Shown here in pieces: positions 1-7,804 of a stretch of DNA of 8,948 bases (positions are counted from its first letter, which is position 1; the number at the start of each line of letters is the position of its first letter). The notes beneath the pieces were generated by a model. It saw only the letters and a list, made by a program, of their open reading frames with translations. It ran no database searches and had not been told where the DNA came from. A program made the translations under genes and the position numbers. Source of the stretch: an uncultured Opitutia bacterium (GTDB taxonomy: Bacteria > Verrucomicrobiota > Verrucomicrobiia > Opitutales > UBA953); NCBI GenBank assembly GCA_903929325.1, contig CAIYUD010000052.1, positions 1 through 8,948 on the forward strand, written 5' to 3'.

Positions 1-117
1 CGACAGGCGCGACGAACGCCCCCGCGACGCAGATGACCACCAGCACAAGAATCAAAGTGCGCAAGGCACACCCCCGCCCGAACAATCATGATTCTACCCG
101 AAAACGACGACGAATCG
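1..117. other. Non-NuoL leader at left edge (junction or artefact)
   Basis: This stretch should encode the end of the NuoL N-terminal domain, a hydrophobic segment just before the YxRYFA motif. None of the three forward frames does. The nuoL frame gives a basic, hydrophilic peptide rich in Arg, Lys and Pro, and the other two frames hit stops. On the - strand, 64 down to 2 reads from a TTG as RTLILVLVVICVAGAFVAPV, which looks like a signal peptide or membrane anchor. A G-rich, Shine-Dalgarno-like run lies at 75-71, six bases upstream. The simplest explanations are an assembly chimera, a genomic rearrangement breakpoint or heavy sequence error. The - strand gene is only a suggestion, because just 21 codons are visible. 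Confidence 0.45.
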
Positions 118-1613
118 CCTATCGCGGTCGCTACTTCGCCGGTCTTTCACTCTTCATGTTTTCCATCCTAGGCATCGTCTTAGCCAACGGATTGGTGATG
201 ACCTTTATATTCTGGGAGCTCGTCGGTTTCTGCTCGTACATGTTGATTGCGCATTACTTCGATAAAGACTTTGCCGCAGCGGCATCGAAGAAAGCCTTTA
301 TCGTCAATCGTATCGGTGACCTTGGCTTCATCCTGGGTATCGCTGCCTGCCTGTCGCTCTACGGCACAACGGACTTTGACGCACTCAAGGTTGCCGTCGA
401 CGCCAAGCCTGCACCTGCGTTGGTGGGCTTCCTTCTCCTCGGCGGCTTCATCGGCAAGTCGGCCCAGTTTCCTCTGCATGTTTGGTTAACGGACGCGATG
501 GCTGGACCTACACCGGTCTCTGCACTTATCCACGCCGCAACCATGGTGGCTGCCGGTGTCTTCTTAATGGCACGCATCTTCTTCCTGCTCCATCCCGACG
601 TCCTCCAGCTCTGCCTTTGGTCCGGTGCCGCCATGGCCGCACTCGCTGGACTTTGTGCACTCGCGCAAACCGACATTAAGAAATCACTCGCCTACTCCAC
701 GCTTGCTCACCTTGGCATCATGGGAGCCGCGCTTGGCCTCGGACATCCCAAACTCGCCTTACTGCACATGGCGATGCACGCCTGCTTCAAGGCGACACTC
801 TTCTTGGGTGCCGGCTCCATCATTCACGGATGCCATCACGAGCAGGACATGCTACAGATGGGCGGACTGGCACGAAAAATGCCGGTGACCTTTGCCGCGT
901 TCCTCGTCGCCTCTCTTTCCAACTGTGCTGTGCCCTTCCTTGCAGGTTGGTATTCCAAGGACGCCATCCTCGAAGCTGCCCACGAACATGGCATACTCGT
1001 CTTTGCCCTACTCTCGATCGCTGCACTCGCGACCTGTCTTTATAGCGGCCGAATGATTCGATTGGTCTTTATGGGCGAAGCACGGTCGGAAGCTTCAACA
1101 CATGCCCATGAATCACCTTGGACGATGCTGTTGCCGCTCATTGTGCTCGGCCTCGGTTACTCTGTCTTCGCGGGTAACTATATCGGTATACCTAAAGCCA
1201 GCGTTTCTGTCCTGCCCGCACCGATGCACTTCCACTTCGGCGCAGCTTCCATCGTTGGATTAGGATCACTCATCTTTGGCTTCTTCGGAGCGCTCTGGTT
1301 CTACGGACGTTCGAAAGGCGATGCCCTCCGCGATGCCTCACCCGCTGTCTATGGCGCGCTGGAACGTCGCTGGATGGATAACCTCTACGATGGCTACGTC
1401 GCTCGCGTTCAACAGCCATTGATTGACGCCCTAGCCTTCATCGACCTCGCGCTCATCAACGGCATCGGCGGCAAAATTCTCGGCGCCGGCATTCCTGCAG
1501 GACTGGGTGCGCTATCACGCCGACTTTTCCATACCGGCTCAGCACGCGTTAATGCTGCTTGGTTTGCAATCGGTGCTCTCCTTATCACCGCACTCCTTCT
1601 TGGCATCCTTTGA
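33..1613 (+). CDS. nuoL: NADH-quinone oxidoreductase subunit L (NuoL), 5'-incomplete
   Basis: Antiporter-like subunit at the far end of the membrane arm of complex I; it pumps protons while NADH is oxidised by quinone. Family homology starts at YRGRYFAGLSLF (residue ~30) and continues to the end. Proton-path residues are present: E62 in FWELVG, K142 in GKSAQ, H167 in LIHAATMV and K253 in ACFKATLF. By spacing they match E. coli NuoL E144, K229, H254 and K342. The C-terminal part (about 440-526) fits the long lateral helix and final membrane helix. At 526 residues it lacks roughly 110 N-terminal family residues. Residues 1-29 are basic and unlike NuoL, so the ATG at 33 is only the first in-frame ATG in view; the frame is open to the left edge. 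The gene stops two bases before nuoM. Identity is firm; the 5' end is unreliable. Confidence 0.93.
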   Translation: MTTSTRIKVRKAHPRPNNHDSTRKRRRIAYRGRYFAGLSLFMFSILGIVLANGLVMTFIFWELVGFCSYMLIAHYFDKDFAAAASKKAFIVNRIGDLGFILGIAACLSLYGTTDFDALKVAVDAKPAPALVGFLLLGGFIGKSAQFPLHVWLTDAMAGPTPVSALIHAATMVAAGVFLMARIFFLLHPDVLQLCLWSGAAMAALAGLCALAQTDIKKSLAYSTLAHLGIMGAALGLGHPKLALLHMAMHACFKATLFLGAGSIIHGCHHEQDMLQMGGLARKMPVTFAAFLVASLSNCAVPFLAGWYSKDAILEAAHEHGILVFALLSIAALATCLYSGRMIRLVFMGEARSEASTHAHESPWTMLLPLIVLGLGYSVFAGNYIGIPKASVSVLPAPMHFHFGAASIVGLGSLIFGFFGALWFYGRSKGDALRDASPAVYGALERRWMDNLYDGYVARVQQPLIDALAFIDLALINGIGGKILGAGIPAGLGALSRRLFHTGSARVNAAWFAIGALLITALLLGIL

Positions 1614-1615
1614 TC

Positions 1616-3007
1616 ATGTCGCCCCTTCTTCATTCTGCTTACTTGCTCGATGCGGCTGTATTTAGCCCACTTGTCATAGGCGCATTGCTCCTGCTCTTCG
1701 GTCGTCGCTTAAGTTTAGGTTCGCTCGCAGTTGCAGCTAACCTCGCTGCCATTGCTGCACTGATGCAACTGGTGACACTGATTGTTAACGGACGGTCGGG
1801 CGGCGAATCGGCATTCGGTGCCTTCTTGTTAGAACCAATGGGCGCCGCCCTCTTTGGCATGACAGTTGTCGTGGGCGTTGCCGCTGTACACCGTGCGATT
1901 CGACAACTACCCGGCGTCGAAAAGCCACATGCTTATCTCGGGCTTATCTTGATTCTCTGGAGTGGCACCCTCGGTGCCTTTGCTTCACCGATGAGCAACC
2001 CTGAAGGCGCTATCAAGGCATACGTTTATCACGAATTTGCACTCATCCCGACGTTTGTCCTCACAGTGTTTTGGGGCGGCGAAGGACGTCGCATGGCCTC
2101 CATGCAAATGGCCATCTACTTGACCTTAGGTGCGATGGCTGGATTGGCCGGCCTGCTCATTGCACTCAATAGCGCAACGGTATCGAGCTCTGCGACAGGG
2201 CTAATCTTACTTGGTTTTGGAACGCTGGTTTCACTCTTCCCTTTCCACTCATGGGCAGCTCCGGGCTACTCCGCGGCACCAAGCCCCGTCTCGATGCTCC
2301 ACGCAGGTGCATTAAAGAAGTTCGGTTTACTCATGATCATTCAGTTCGCGATTGGGCATTTGGGCGCTTGGTCCAACTTACTTCTCTGGCTCGCACTTGG
2401 AAACACGGTGTTCATTAGCTTAGTCTGCTTAGCACAGCGCGACCTTAAGCAACTCGTCAGCTGGAGCTCAGTCGCCCACATGGGACCGATCTTCCTTGGA
2501 CTCTGGGTGGCAGACGTAACTGGAAAAGCAGATGGTGTACACGCAGCCATCTTCTTGATGGTGGCGCACGGCTTAAGCGCCGCGGCACTCTTCTCGCTCT
2601 CGAACGACGTGCGTGCGCGTACGGGCACTTACCGTATCGAAGAACTTGGCGGGCTTGCCAATCGCACACCGGTTCTGGCGGCATTTTTTGTCGCCGCATC
2701 CATGGCATCCATCGGCCTCCCAGGCTTTGCGAATTTCTGGGGAGAATTTGGCATCTTCCTTTCTCTGCGTGGTCAATCCCTTTGGATTCAAGCAGCGGCT
2801 GCATCCACCATCATCGTCTCGGCAATTTATATGCTACGGGCAGTTGCCGCGACGTTCTATGGTCCTCTAAATCCTGAACTAGAAAAATCTTCAGCAACTC
2901 TGCACGACTTAACTTGGTCCGATCGGCTGATCCCTCTCTTCCTACTCGGTGCCTCATTGGCACTGGGCTTTAACCCTTCACTTCTGACCCGTCTGTTCAC
3001 CCCATGA
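1616..3007 (+). CDS. nuoM: NADH-quinone oxidoreductase subunit M (NuoM)
   Basis: Second antiporter-like, proton-pumping membrane subunit of complex I (ND4 homologue), 463 residues and hydrophobic throughout. The ATG at 1616 is two bases after the nuoL stop; an in-frame ATG at 1559 would overlap nuoL by 55 bases and add a non-hydrophobic leader, so I reject it. Key ionisable residues are visible: E140 in YHEFALIP, K234/K235 in HAGALKKFG, K278 in RDLKQLVSWSSVAHMG and E377 in NFWGEFGIF. These correspond to E. coli NuoM E144, K234, K265 and E407. The usual HTWLPDAH segment is replaced by FHSWAAPGYSAAPSPVSM, a variant I associate from memory with Verrucomicrobiota and Bacteroidota. The protein is shorter than the ~500-residue norm. 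No clear Shine-Dalgarno is seen, so translational coupling to nuoL is likely. Confidence 0.94.
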   Translation: MSPLLHSAYLLDAAVFSPLVIGALLLLFGRRLSLGSLAVAANLAAIAALMQLVTLIVNGRSGGESAFGAFLLEPMGAALFGMTVVVGVAAVHRAIRQLPGVEKPHAYLGLILILWSGTLGAFASPMSNPEGAIKAYVYHEFALIPTFVLTVFWGGEGRRMASMQMAIYLTLGAMAGLAGLLIALNSATVSSSATGLILLGFGTLVSLFPFHSWAAPGYSAAPSPVSMLHAGALKKFGLLMIIQFAIGHLGAWSNLLLWLALGNTVFISLVCLAQRDLKQLVSWSSVAHMGPIFLGLWVADVTGKADGVHAAIFLMVAHGLSAAALFSLSNDVRARTGTYRIEELGGLANRTPVLAAFFVAASMASIGLPGFANFWGEFGIFLSLRGQSLWIQAAAASTIIVSAIYMLRAVAATFYGPLNPELEKSSATLHDLTWSDRLIPLFLLGASLALGFNPSLLTRLFTP

Positions 3008-4497
3008 CTCACCTGATTGCTGCTTTAGATTCCTTTCAAGGTCTAGCACCCACTGCCAGCGACTGGCGCTCCATTCTCCCTGAGATTGTCATCGCAGGCC
3101 TCGGCGTTTTTGCCCTTCTCCAGTCCATATTCCTGCCGAGCAATGCTCGCTGGCTAATCCCCTCCGTCGCCCGCGTTGGCTTGGTCTTTGCAGCTTATCT
3201 TTCAATCCACGCAATCCAAACTCCCGAAAGCAACTTTAGCGGACTACTCTTTGGGGGCTCTAACAGTTGGCGCCTTCTCTTCATTACGTGCGCGCTGCTC
3301 ACTAGCCTGATTGGTTCACGTTTTATCAAATCAAGTGGAGCAGATGACGCTGAGTACCATCACTTGCTCCTTTTAGTTACCGCTGCGTTCATGGTGCTGT
3401 CACAATCCAACCATGTGGTTAGCTTTTTCGTCGCCCTCGAAACGGCGACCGTCGGTCTTTATATTCTCGTCGGTTTTCTCCGCAAAAGTAACGCCTCACT
3501 AGAAGCCGGCGTAAAATACCTCGTGGCCGGTGGCTTGAGCTCGGCCTTACTCTTAATGGGCTTCGTCTTACTCTATGGCGTCGCAGGCATGAACCAGGGA
3601 GTGACCGATGCGTTGTCGTTTGATGATATTGCTTTGGGTTTAACAGCTAATCCGACGAGCGTCTTGGGTTTAGTCGGGGCTGCTCTCGTTATCTGTGGCG
3701 TCGCTTTCAAAATTGGTTCGTTCCCTTTCCACAGCTGGATTCCTGACGTCTACCAGGGCGCACCAACACCGACGACGGCCTTGCTCGCAACCAGCTCCAA
3801 GGCTGCGGGCGTCGTTGGCTTAATCATTCTGATGCAGGGACCCCTTCTCCCAATTCTCCCTCAAGTATCGATTGTCTTAACCGTACTCGCAGCCGGATCC
3901 TTACTCGCGGGTAACCTTGGCGCACTCGGCTCAACCCAGACCAAACGCGCACTCGCGCTTTCGGGCGTTTCGCATGCTGGATTCATTCTCGCCGCCCTCA
4001 GCACCGTCACTGCCGAATCCCAATTCCTTTACGCTCACAGCATTGTCATCCTATACCTTGCGGCATACTGCCTCGCCACATTCGCAACGATGGGCGCAGT
4101 CGCCGCTATCCCGGCGGAAAGCGACGATCGACGCTCCTTACTTGATTTACGCGGACTCATTCGCCGCAGCCCATCGCTGACTGCATCGCTAACGCTGGGT
4201 ATCGGCTCGCTTGCAGGCATCCCGCCTTCACTCGGCTTCTTTACAAAATTAACGGTGCTTATTGCACTCATCCAAGCCCAAGCATGGGGCCTGCTTGCCC
4301 TCTCCGTTGTCAGCGTAGCCGTTAGCATCTATTACTACTTCGCCATTATCCGCGAAGCGACTCTGCGCACGTCGGCTGACGACAAACCTGCAACGACCAA
4401 CCTGCCGTGGGCGACCTCAGCGCTGCCACTCTTCTTAGGACTCCTGACAATTCTTGGCGGAATCCTATTGACCCTCGTACAGCTTAGCCTCTCGTAA
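3004..4497 (+). CDS. nuoN: NADH-quinone oxidoreductase subunit N (NuoN)
   Basis: Third antiporter-like, proton-pumping subunit of complex I (ND2 homologue), 497 residues, close to the usual family length. The ATG overlaps the nuoM stop as ATGA at 3004-3007, which points to translational coupling. Family hallmarks in order: E145 in ALETATVGLYILVGF, K171 in EAGVKYLVAGGLSSALLL, K236 in AFKIGSFPFHSWIPDVYQGA, K266 in TSSKAAGV, K314 in TQTKRALALSGVSHAGF and K415 in GFFTKL. The loop HSWIPDVYQGAPTPTT is typical of NuoN and separates it from NuoL and NuoM. It is the last nuo gene here, matching the common L-M-N order at the 3' end of nuo operons. Its stop is only three bases from the stop of the opposing recombinase gene, so no stand-alone terminator fits between them. 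Confidence 0.95.
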   Translation: MTHLIAALDSFQGLAPTASDWRSILPEIVIAGLGVFALLQSIFLPSNARWLIPSVARVGLVFAAYLSIHAIQTPESNFSGLLFGGSNSWRLLFITCALLTSLIGSRFIKSSGADDAEYHHLLLLVTAAFMVLSQSNHVVSFFVALETATVGLYILVGFLRKSNASLEAGVKYLVAGGLSSALLLMGFVLLYGVAGMNQGVTDALSFDDIALGLTANPTSVLGLVGAALVICGVAFKIGSFPFHSWIPDVYQGAPTPTTALLATSSKAAGVVGLIILMQGPLLPILPQVSIVLTVLAAGSLLAGNLGALGSTQTKRALALSGVSHAGFILAALSTVTAESQFLYAHSIVILYLAAYCLATFATMGAVAAIPAESDDRRSLLDLRGLIRRSPSLTASLTLGIGSLAGIPPSLGFFTKLTVLIALIQAQAWGLLALSVVSVAVSIYYYFAIIREATLRTSADDKPATTNLPWATSALPLFLGLLTILGGILLTLVQLSLS

Positions 4498-4500
4498 GCA

Positions 4501-5475
4501 CTAAGTCAGGCGCTTGCCACGCGGGTGAAACTTTCGGTGCGAGTCGCTCAACTTTGCCTTTTCGACAGAGGTGTAAATCTGCGTCGTGGCAATATCTGCG
4601 TGACCTAGCATTTCTTGAATGGAACGCAGGTCGGCACCACCGCCCAGAAGATGCGTCGCAAAGGCATGACGAAGTAAGTGTGGCTTTACAGGCTTATCAA
4701 TCCCCGCGCGCCGTGCGGCAGCTTTGACGCCAACCCAAAAGGTTTTTCGTGAAAGTGCCTCGCCGCGCGCTGATAAAAAAATGGCGCTGCCTGTTTTGGG
4801 TCGGACTAATTTGGGACGTCCGGCCTTGAGGTATGCACGGAGGGCAACGAGGGTGGCTTCGCCGACGGGAACAACGCGATCTTTGGATCCTTTACCGCGC
4901 ACACGAACGACGGCTTCGTCGGCATCAAGGGCTTGGAGTTCTAAATTGCATAACTCAGAAACACGCAGGCCCGATCCATACATCAACTCAAGCATCGCAC
5001 GGTCACGCAAACCTTGAGGCGTTGAGGTGTCGGGTGCGACGACGAGTCGAACCGCTTCCTCGGGCGAAAGCATTCCAGGAAGTTTGCGGCGGATGCGCGG
5101 ACTCTTCGCGAGTTCGCAGAAATCATCTCGCCGAAATCCTGAGCGGACTAAATGACCGGCTAAAGCGCGTACCGCTGAAAGCTTGCGTGAAAGTGTAGCG
5201 GGCGAGGAACCTCGCTTATCCAACACGCGAATAAAGGCGTCCACTTCACCTCGACCCACTGCGGTCCAAACGGTTTTTCCAGCACGTCCACAGTGCGTGG
5301 CAAATTGGAGCAAATCGGTCTCGTAAGCAGAAGCCGTATGCGGTGAAAGCCCGCGTTCTAGCGAAAGATGGGCCAAGAAGGCGTCAATTGCCTCCCGGAG
5401 GCCTTCTGGAACCGACTCGCTGGGGTGCCGTGGGCACATGCACACGAGTGTTGCCCCCGACGGCGCGGAGTCCAT
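4501..5475 (-). CDS. xerD: Site-specific tyrosine recombinase, XerC/XerD family
   Basis: Cytoplasmic tyrosine recombinase, expected to resolve chromosome dimers at dif with a partner Xer protein. The N-terminal SAM-like DNA-binding domain (about 26-115) has FLAHLSLERGLSPHT; the catalytic domain (about 135-320) follows. All catalytic residues are present: R171 in GSGLRVSEL, K195 in RGKGSKDRVVP, H266 and R269 in PHLLRHAFATHLL, H292 in GHADIATTQ and nucleophile Y301. Spacing matches E. coli XerD with an offset of 22-23 residues. The tail SDSHRKFHPRG is more XerD- than XerC-like. The listed start gives a long N-terminus with no Shine-Dalgarno; a GTG at 5445 or ATG at 5439 gives a length nearer the ~298-residue norm and is quite possible. 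Nearby genes give no sign of a mobile element, so a housekeeping Xer is favoured over an integron or phage integrase. Confidence 0.88.
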   Translation of the reverse strand: MDSAPSGATLVCMCPRHPSESVPEGLREAIDAFLAHLSLERGLSPHTASAYETDLLQFATHCGRAGKTVWTAVGRGEVDAFIRVLDKRGSSPATLSRKLSAVRALAGHLVRSGFRRDDFCELAKSPRIRRKLPGMLSPEEAVRLVVAPDTSTPQGLRDRAMLELMYGSGLRVSELCNLELQALDADEAVVRVRGKGSKDRVVPVGEATLVALRAYLKAGRPKLVRPKTGSAIFLSARGEALSRKTFWVGVKAAARRAGIDKPVKPHLLRHAFATHLLGGGADLRSIQEMLGHADIATTQIYTSVEKAKLSDSHRKFHPRGKRLT

Positions 5476-5480
5476 AAGGA
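5476..5480 (+). promoter_or_regulatory. Ribosome binding site of argA
   Basis: AAGGA lies seven bases before the ATG at 5488, an almost ideal Shine-Dalgarno position. It fixes the argA start at 5488 rather than the in-frame ATG at 5368, which would lie inside the opposing recombinase gene. It is the clearest ribosome binding site in the window; most other genes here have weak or no visible one. Confidence 0.75.
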
Positions 5481-5487
5481 ACGACGC

Positions 5488-6816
5488 ATGAGTAGTCCGC
5501 GAGAACGCGCCATCAAACCCACCGACCTACGTGGCATCCTCCGGTATGTCCCAATGTTCCGTGATCACATCTTTGTCATCGCCGTTGATGGTGCCGTGGT
5601 CGGTCACGAAAATTTCGTCAATCTCGTGACAGATATCGCCGTACTCCGGAGCCTTTCCATCAAGGTGGTTCTCGTCCACGGCATTGGGCACCAACTCGGA
5701 GAACTCATTCGCGAACACCACGTCAAAGCTGCGGACATCCAAGGCGAGGGTCCCACCGATGCTCCCACGATGTCACTCGCACGTGAAGCTGCCGCACTCG
5801 TTTCTCAAACCATCCTCGAAAATCTTTCCCAGGCAGGCTTACGTTGCGCCATCACAAACGCTGTGCGGGCAACACGGGTTGGCGTCATTCGCGGTAAAGA
5901 TCACCTCTTCACCGGTAAAGTTGAGAAGGTCGATACTGCCCTGCTCACCTCGATGCTTAACCAGGATATCCTCCCCTTGGTAACACCGATTGTCTGCGAC
6001 CGCGAGGGACAGTCCTTACGGGTCAACAGCGACCACCTTGCTGCAGAACTGGCCGTGGCTCTACGCGCCTCCAAACTTATTTACCTAACGCCCTACACAG
6101 GTCTTACCGTTAACGGTGAGGTTAAGGTGAATTTGCCGGAAGACGAATTGGCTACACTCCTCAAAGACAAGAAGCTTGGCCTTGAGCCGCGTTTACGGAG
6201 CAAAGCAATGCATGCAGCCTTTGCCCTCGATGAAGGCGTACCCCGTGCGCACATCCTCGACGGCAGAGTCTTCGGCGGACTACTCATTGAAATCTTCGAT
6301 AAAGTCGGTCTGGGCACGATGGTGCACGCCAATGACTACGACCGGATCCGTCTGGCAAAAAAGAAAGATACCCAAGCCCTCTACAATCTTGCGAAGCACG
6401 GCGCACGGTCCGACGCGCTGATCGCTCGGTCACGGCAACAAATCGATCAGTCCATTAGCGACTTCATAGTCTATGAAATCGACGATTCGATTATCGGCTG
6501 TGCAGCTTTACGTAAATACACCGACCAGTCTCATATCATGGAAGTTGGCGCCGTCTACGTGCAGCCGTTCTACCATGGACGTGGTGTTGGTAAGAAGCTC
6601 GTCGAGTACATCAAACGGAAAGCCAAACAAGCAGGAGCCAAGAAGCTCATTGCCCTAACAACCCAAACCCAGGGCTTCTTTACGGGTGCCTGTGATTTTG
6701 AAGAAGGCTCACTGGCAGATCTGCCAGCACAACGTCGCCGAGAATTAAAGAACAGCGGCCGTGGCTCACGGGTGCTGACCTTCTCGCTCAAGCGGTTTAT
6801 CGAAAACCCTCGCTAA
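5488..6816 (+). CDS. argA: Amino-acid N-acetyltransferase (N-acetylglutamate synthase)
   Basis: Transfers acetyl from acetyl-CoA to L-glutamate, the first committed step of arginine synthesis, in the cytoplasm. The 442 residues match the 443 of E. coli ArgA. The N-terminal amino-acid-kinase-like domain (about 20-285) has FVIAVDGAVVGHENF, VVLVHGIGHQL (cf. E. coli VVVYGARPQI), GKVEKVD and the C-terminal allosteric-type segment LLIEIFDKVGLGTMV. A GNAT acetyltransferase domain (about 290-435) follows, with the acetyl-CoA loop HGRGVGKKLV at 363-372 and the ArgA-type end LTTQTQGFF...DFEEGSLADLP. The lysine used by true acetylglutamate kinases is absent from the N-terminal motif, as expected for a synthase whose kinase domain is regulatory. 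The start is set by AAGGA seven bases upstream. Its promoter must lie within the 5' part of the opposing recombinase gene. Arginine feedback is known for the family but cannot be read from sequence. Confidence 0.93.
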   Translation: MSSPRERAIKPTDLRGILRYVPMFRDHIFVIAVDGAVVGHENFVNLVTDIAVLRSLSIKVVLVHGIGHQLGELIREHHVKAADIQGEGPTDAPTMSLAREAAALVSQTILENLSQAGLRCAITNAVRATRVGVIRGKDHLFTGKVEKVDTALLTSMLNQDILPLVTPIVCDREGQSLRVNSDHLAAELAVALRASKLIYLTPYTGLTVNGEVKVNLPEDELATLLKDKKLGLEPRLRSKAMHAAFALDEGVPRAHILDGRVFGGLLIEIFDKVGLGTMVHANDYDRIRLAKKKDTQALYNLAKHGARSDALIARSRQQIDQSISDFIVYEIDDSIIGCAALRKYTDQSHIMEVGAVYVQPFYHGRGVGKKLVEYIKRKAKQAGAKKLIALTTQTQGFFTGACDFEEGSLADLPAQRRRELKNSGRGSRVLTFSLKRFIENPR

Positions 6817-6827
6817 ACTTTTTAGCG
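6811..6827. terminator. Shared palindrome over both convergent stop codons
   Basis: CGCTAAA, loop CTT, TTTAGCG: a perfect 7-bp stem with a 3-base loop between argA (+) and the glycosylase gene (-). The argA TAA (6814-6816) lies in the left arm and the glycosylase stop (6822-6824, - strand TAA) in the right arm, so each transcript would form a hairpin at its own stop. The stem is short and AT-rich, and neither strand has a long T tract. It could be a weak bidirectional terminator or 3'-end stabiliser. The structure is seen directly; the function is inferred. Confidence 0.45.
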
Positions 6828-7727
6828 GAAGAAGCCGCGTTGCTTCTCGCTAATCGGCATGCCGGTTTTCTCCATCACGGCGAGCAAGTCCTCCCAGAAA
6901 TGGCGCTTCGGCGTTTGGCTGGGATTCCTGAGCAAGTAAGAGGGGTGGAACGTCGCGATGACGTCAAGGCCTTCGACGGTATACCACCGGCCTCGTTCAT
7001 CCGTAATACGTTTTGTAAAATCGCCCGTGAGCGCGTGCAACGCCGTCCCACCCAAGACCACAACTACCTTTGGCTTAATCACCGCCAACTGAGCACGTAG
7101 GTACGGTAGGCAGAAAGCAAGTTCGCGTGGGGTTGGCGTGCGGGACCCAAAACCCGTCGGAGTCTCCGGGCGCCACTTCATAACGTATGTCGTATAAACA
7201 TTTTCACAAGCCAGCCCCATGGCCTTTAACGCCTTCTCTAAAAGCTGACCGTTTTCTCCTGAAAATGATTTATTTTCATATTCGTCATTTTCCGTTGGCG
7301 CCTCACCCACAAAAACAATTTCGGCGTCAAGGTTGCCTGCACCAAAAATAAGCGGCTTAACTTTTCCTAAATGACGTTGGCATTCGGGGCAGGCTTTAAC
7401 GATTCCTTCGAGTGCAGCCATTTGGTCACTTTTGTTTAGACCAGCGGGAAGGTTTACTTTTGGCGGTTCAGGAATCGCACTGTCATCCACTTTGCCGACA
7501 GGCGCCCGTGGCTTAGGCTCAGTTGGCACAACTAGCGGATCGCGTTTATACTCTGCTTGAGGTTTAACGGGGGCTGATGGTGCGCTGGGTGCGGCAATCT
7601 TCGGCTGTCCTTTGAGCGTGCGGAGAATGTCGACGGATTCGGCAGAAAGCGGGACGGTTTCAACCCCTTCGGCCCTTAAACGGCGAAGTTCGGTCAAAAG
7701 GACCTGGAGGGGCTCGGTTTCGTCCAT
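6822..7727 (-). CDS. Uracil-DNA glycosylase, family-4-like, with altered motifs
   Basis: 301-residue member of the UDG superfamily (family 4 / SPO1 polymerase-type domain), expected to start base excision repair of uracil in DNA. Residues 1-105 are an extension: a charged helix-like start, then a Pro/Lys-rich linker (about 44-95). The catalytic domain has C113-P-E-C116, motif GEAPTENDEY (E142), F155 in SFSG, C206 in ELAFCLPYL and motif HPSYLLRNP (H261). Aligned without gaps to family 4 as I recall it in Thermus (E41, F54, N80, C84), Y181 sits where the uracil-binding Asn is expected and W185 where the third iron-sulfur Cys is expected. The only other cysteine is C174. So either the cluster is rearranged or lost, or this subfamily has different substrate use. 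The gene is convergent with argA (five-base gap) and divergent from the RNA-binding gene. No Shine-Dalgarno is evident. Superfamily assignment is firm; activity is uncertain. Confidence 0.85.
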   Translation of the reverse strand: MDETEPLQVLLTELRRLRAEGVETVPLSAESVDILRTLKGQPKIAAPSAPSAPVKPQAEYKRDPLVVPTEPKPRAPVGKVDDSAIPEPPKVNLPAGLNKSDQMAALEGIVKACPECQRHLGKVKPLIFGAGNLDAEIVFVGEAPTENDEYENKSFSGENGQLLEKALKAMGLACENVYTTYVMKWRPETPTGFGSRTPTPRELAFCLPYLRAQLAVIKPKVVVVLGGTALHALTGDFTKRITDERGRWYTVEGLDVIATFHPSYLLRNPSQTPKRHFWEDLLAVMEKTGMPISEKQRGFFR

Positions 7728-7742
7728 CGAAGGCGTGAGGCT

Positions 7743-7766
7743 GTTGCCGCAGGACCCTGGGGCAAC
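7743..7766. repeat. 24-base imperfect palindrome upstream of the glycosylase gene
   Basis: GTTGCC, G, CAGG, AC, CCTG, G, GGCAAC: the outer arms pair over 6 bp and the inner arms over 4 bp, separated by one G/G mismatch. It ends 16 bases upstream of the glycosylase start and would lie in that gene's 5' leader. It could be an operator for a dimeric regulator or an mRNA hairpin near the ribosome binding region. The symmetry is seen directly; the role is inferred. Confidence 0.45.
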
Positions 7767-7804
7767 CCCGTTCGATGCACATAGGCCTTATGAGGTCAAA
7801 AGTG

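Noticed and set aside
1559..1615. Upstream in-frame ATG for nuoM at 1559
   Set aside because: It would overlap nuoL by 55 bases and add a hydrophilic leader; the ATG at 1616 gives a normal NuoM N-terminus.
2457..2804. 115-residue - strand reading frame inside nuoM
   Set aside because: Basic, Arg-rich shadow translation without recognisable motifs, fully inside a clear membrane-protein gene.
33..4497. Mrp-type Na+/H+ antiporter or hydrogenase membrane genes instead of complex I
   Set aside because: Gene order L-M-N, the NuoN loop HSWIPDVYQGAPTPTT and the NuoL lateral-helix tail fit complex I; no Mrp or hydrogenase genes adjoin.
4482..4505. Short inverted repeats around the nuoN and recombinase stop codons (GCTTA/TAAGC, CTTAG/ctaag)
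   Set aside because: Only 5-bp stems with 8-13 base loops that exclude each other, and no T tract. Too weak to call a terminator.
4833..5198. 121-residue + strand reading frame opposite the recombinase gene
   Set aside because: No motifs or ribosome binding site, and the - strand frame carries a complete set of recombinase catalytic residues.
4501..5475. Recombinase as a sign of an integrated mobile element
   Set aside because: It matches housekeeping Xer in length, spacing and tail. There are no direct repeats, attachment sites, tRNA or cargo genes next to it.
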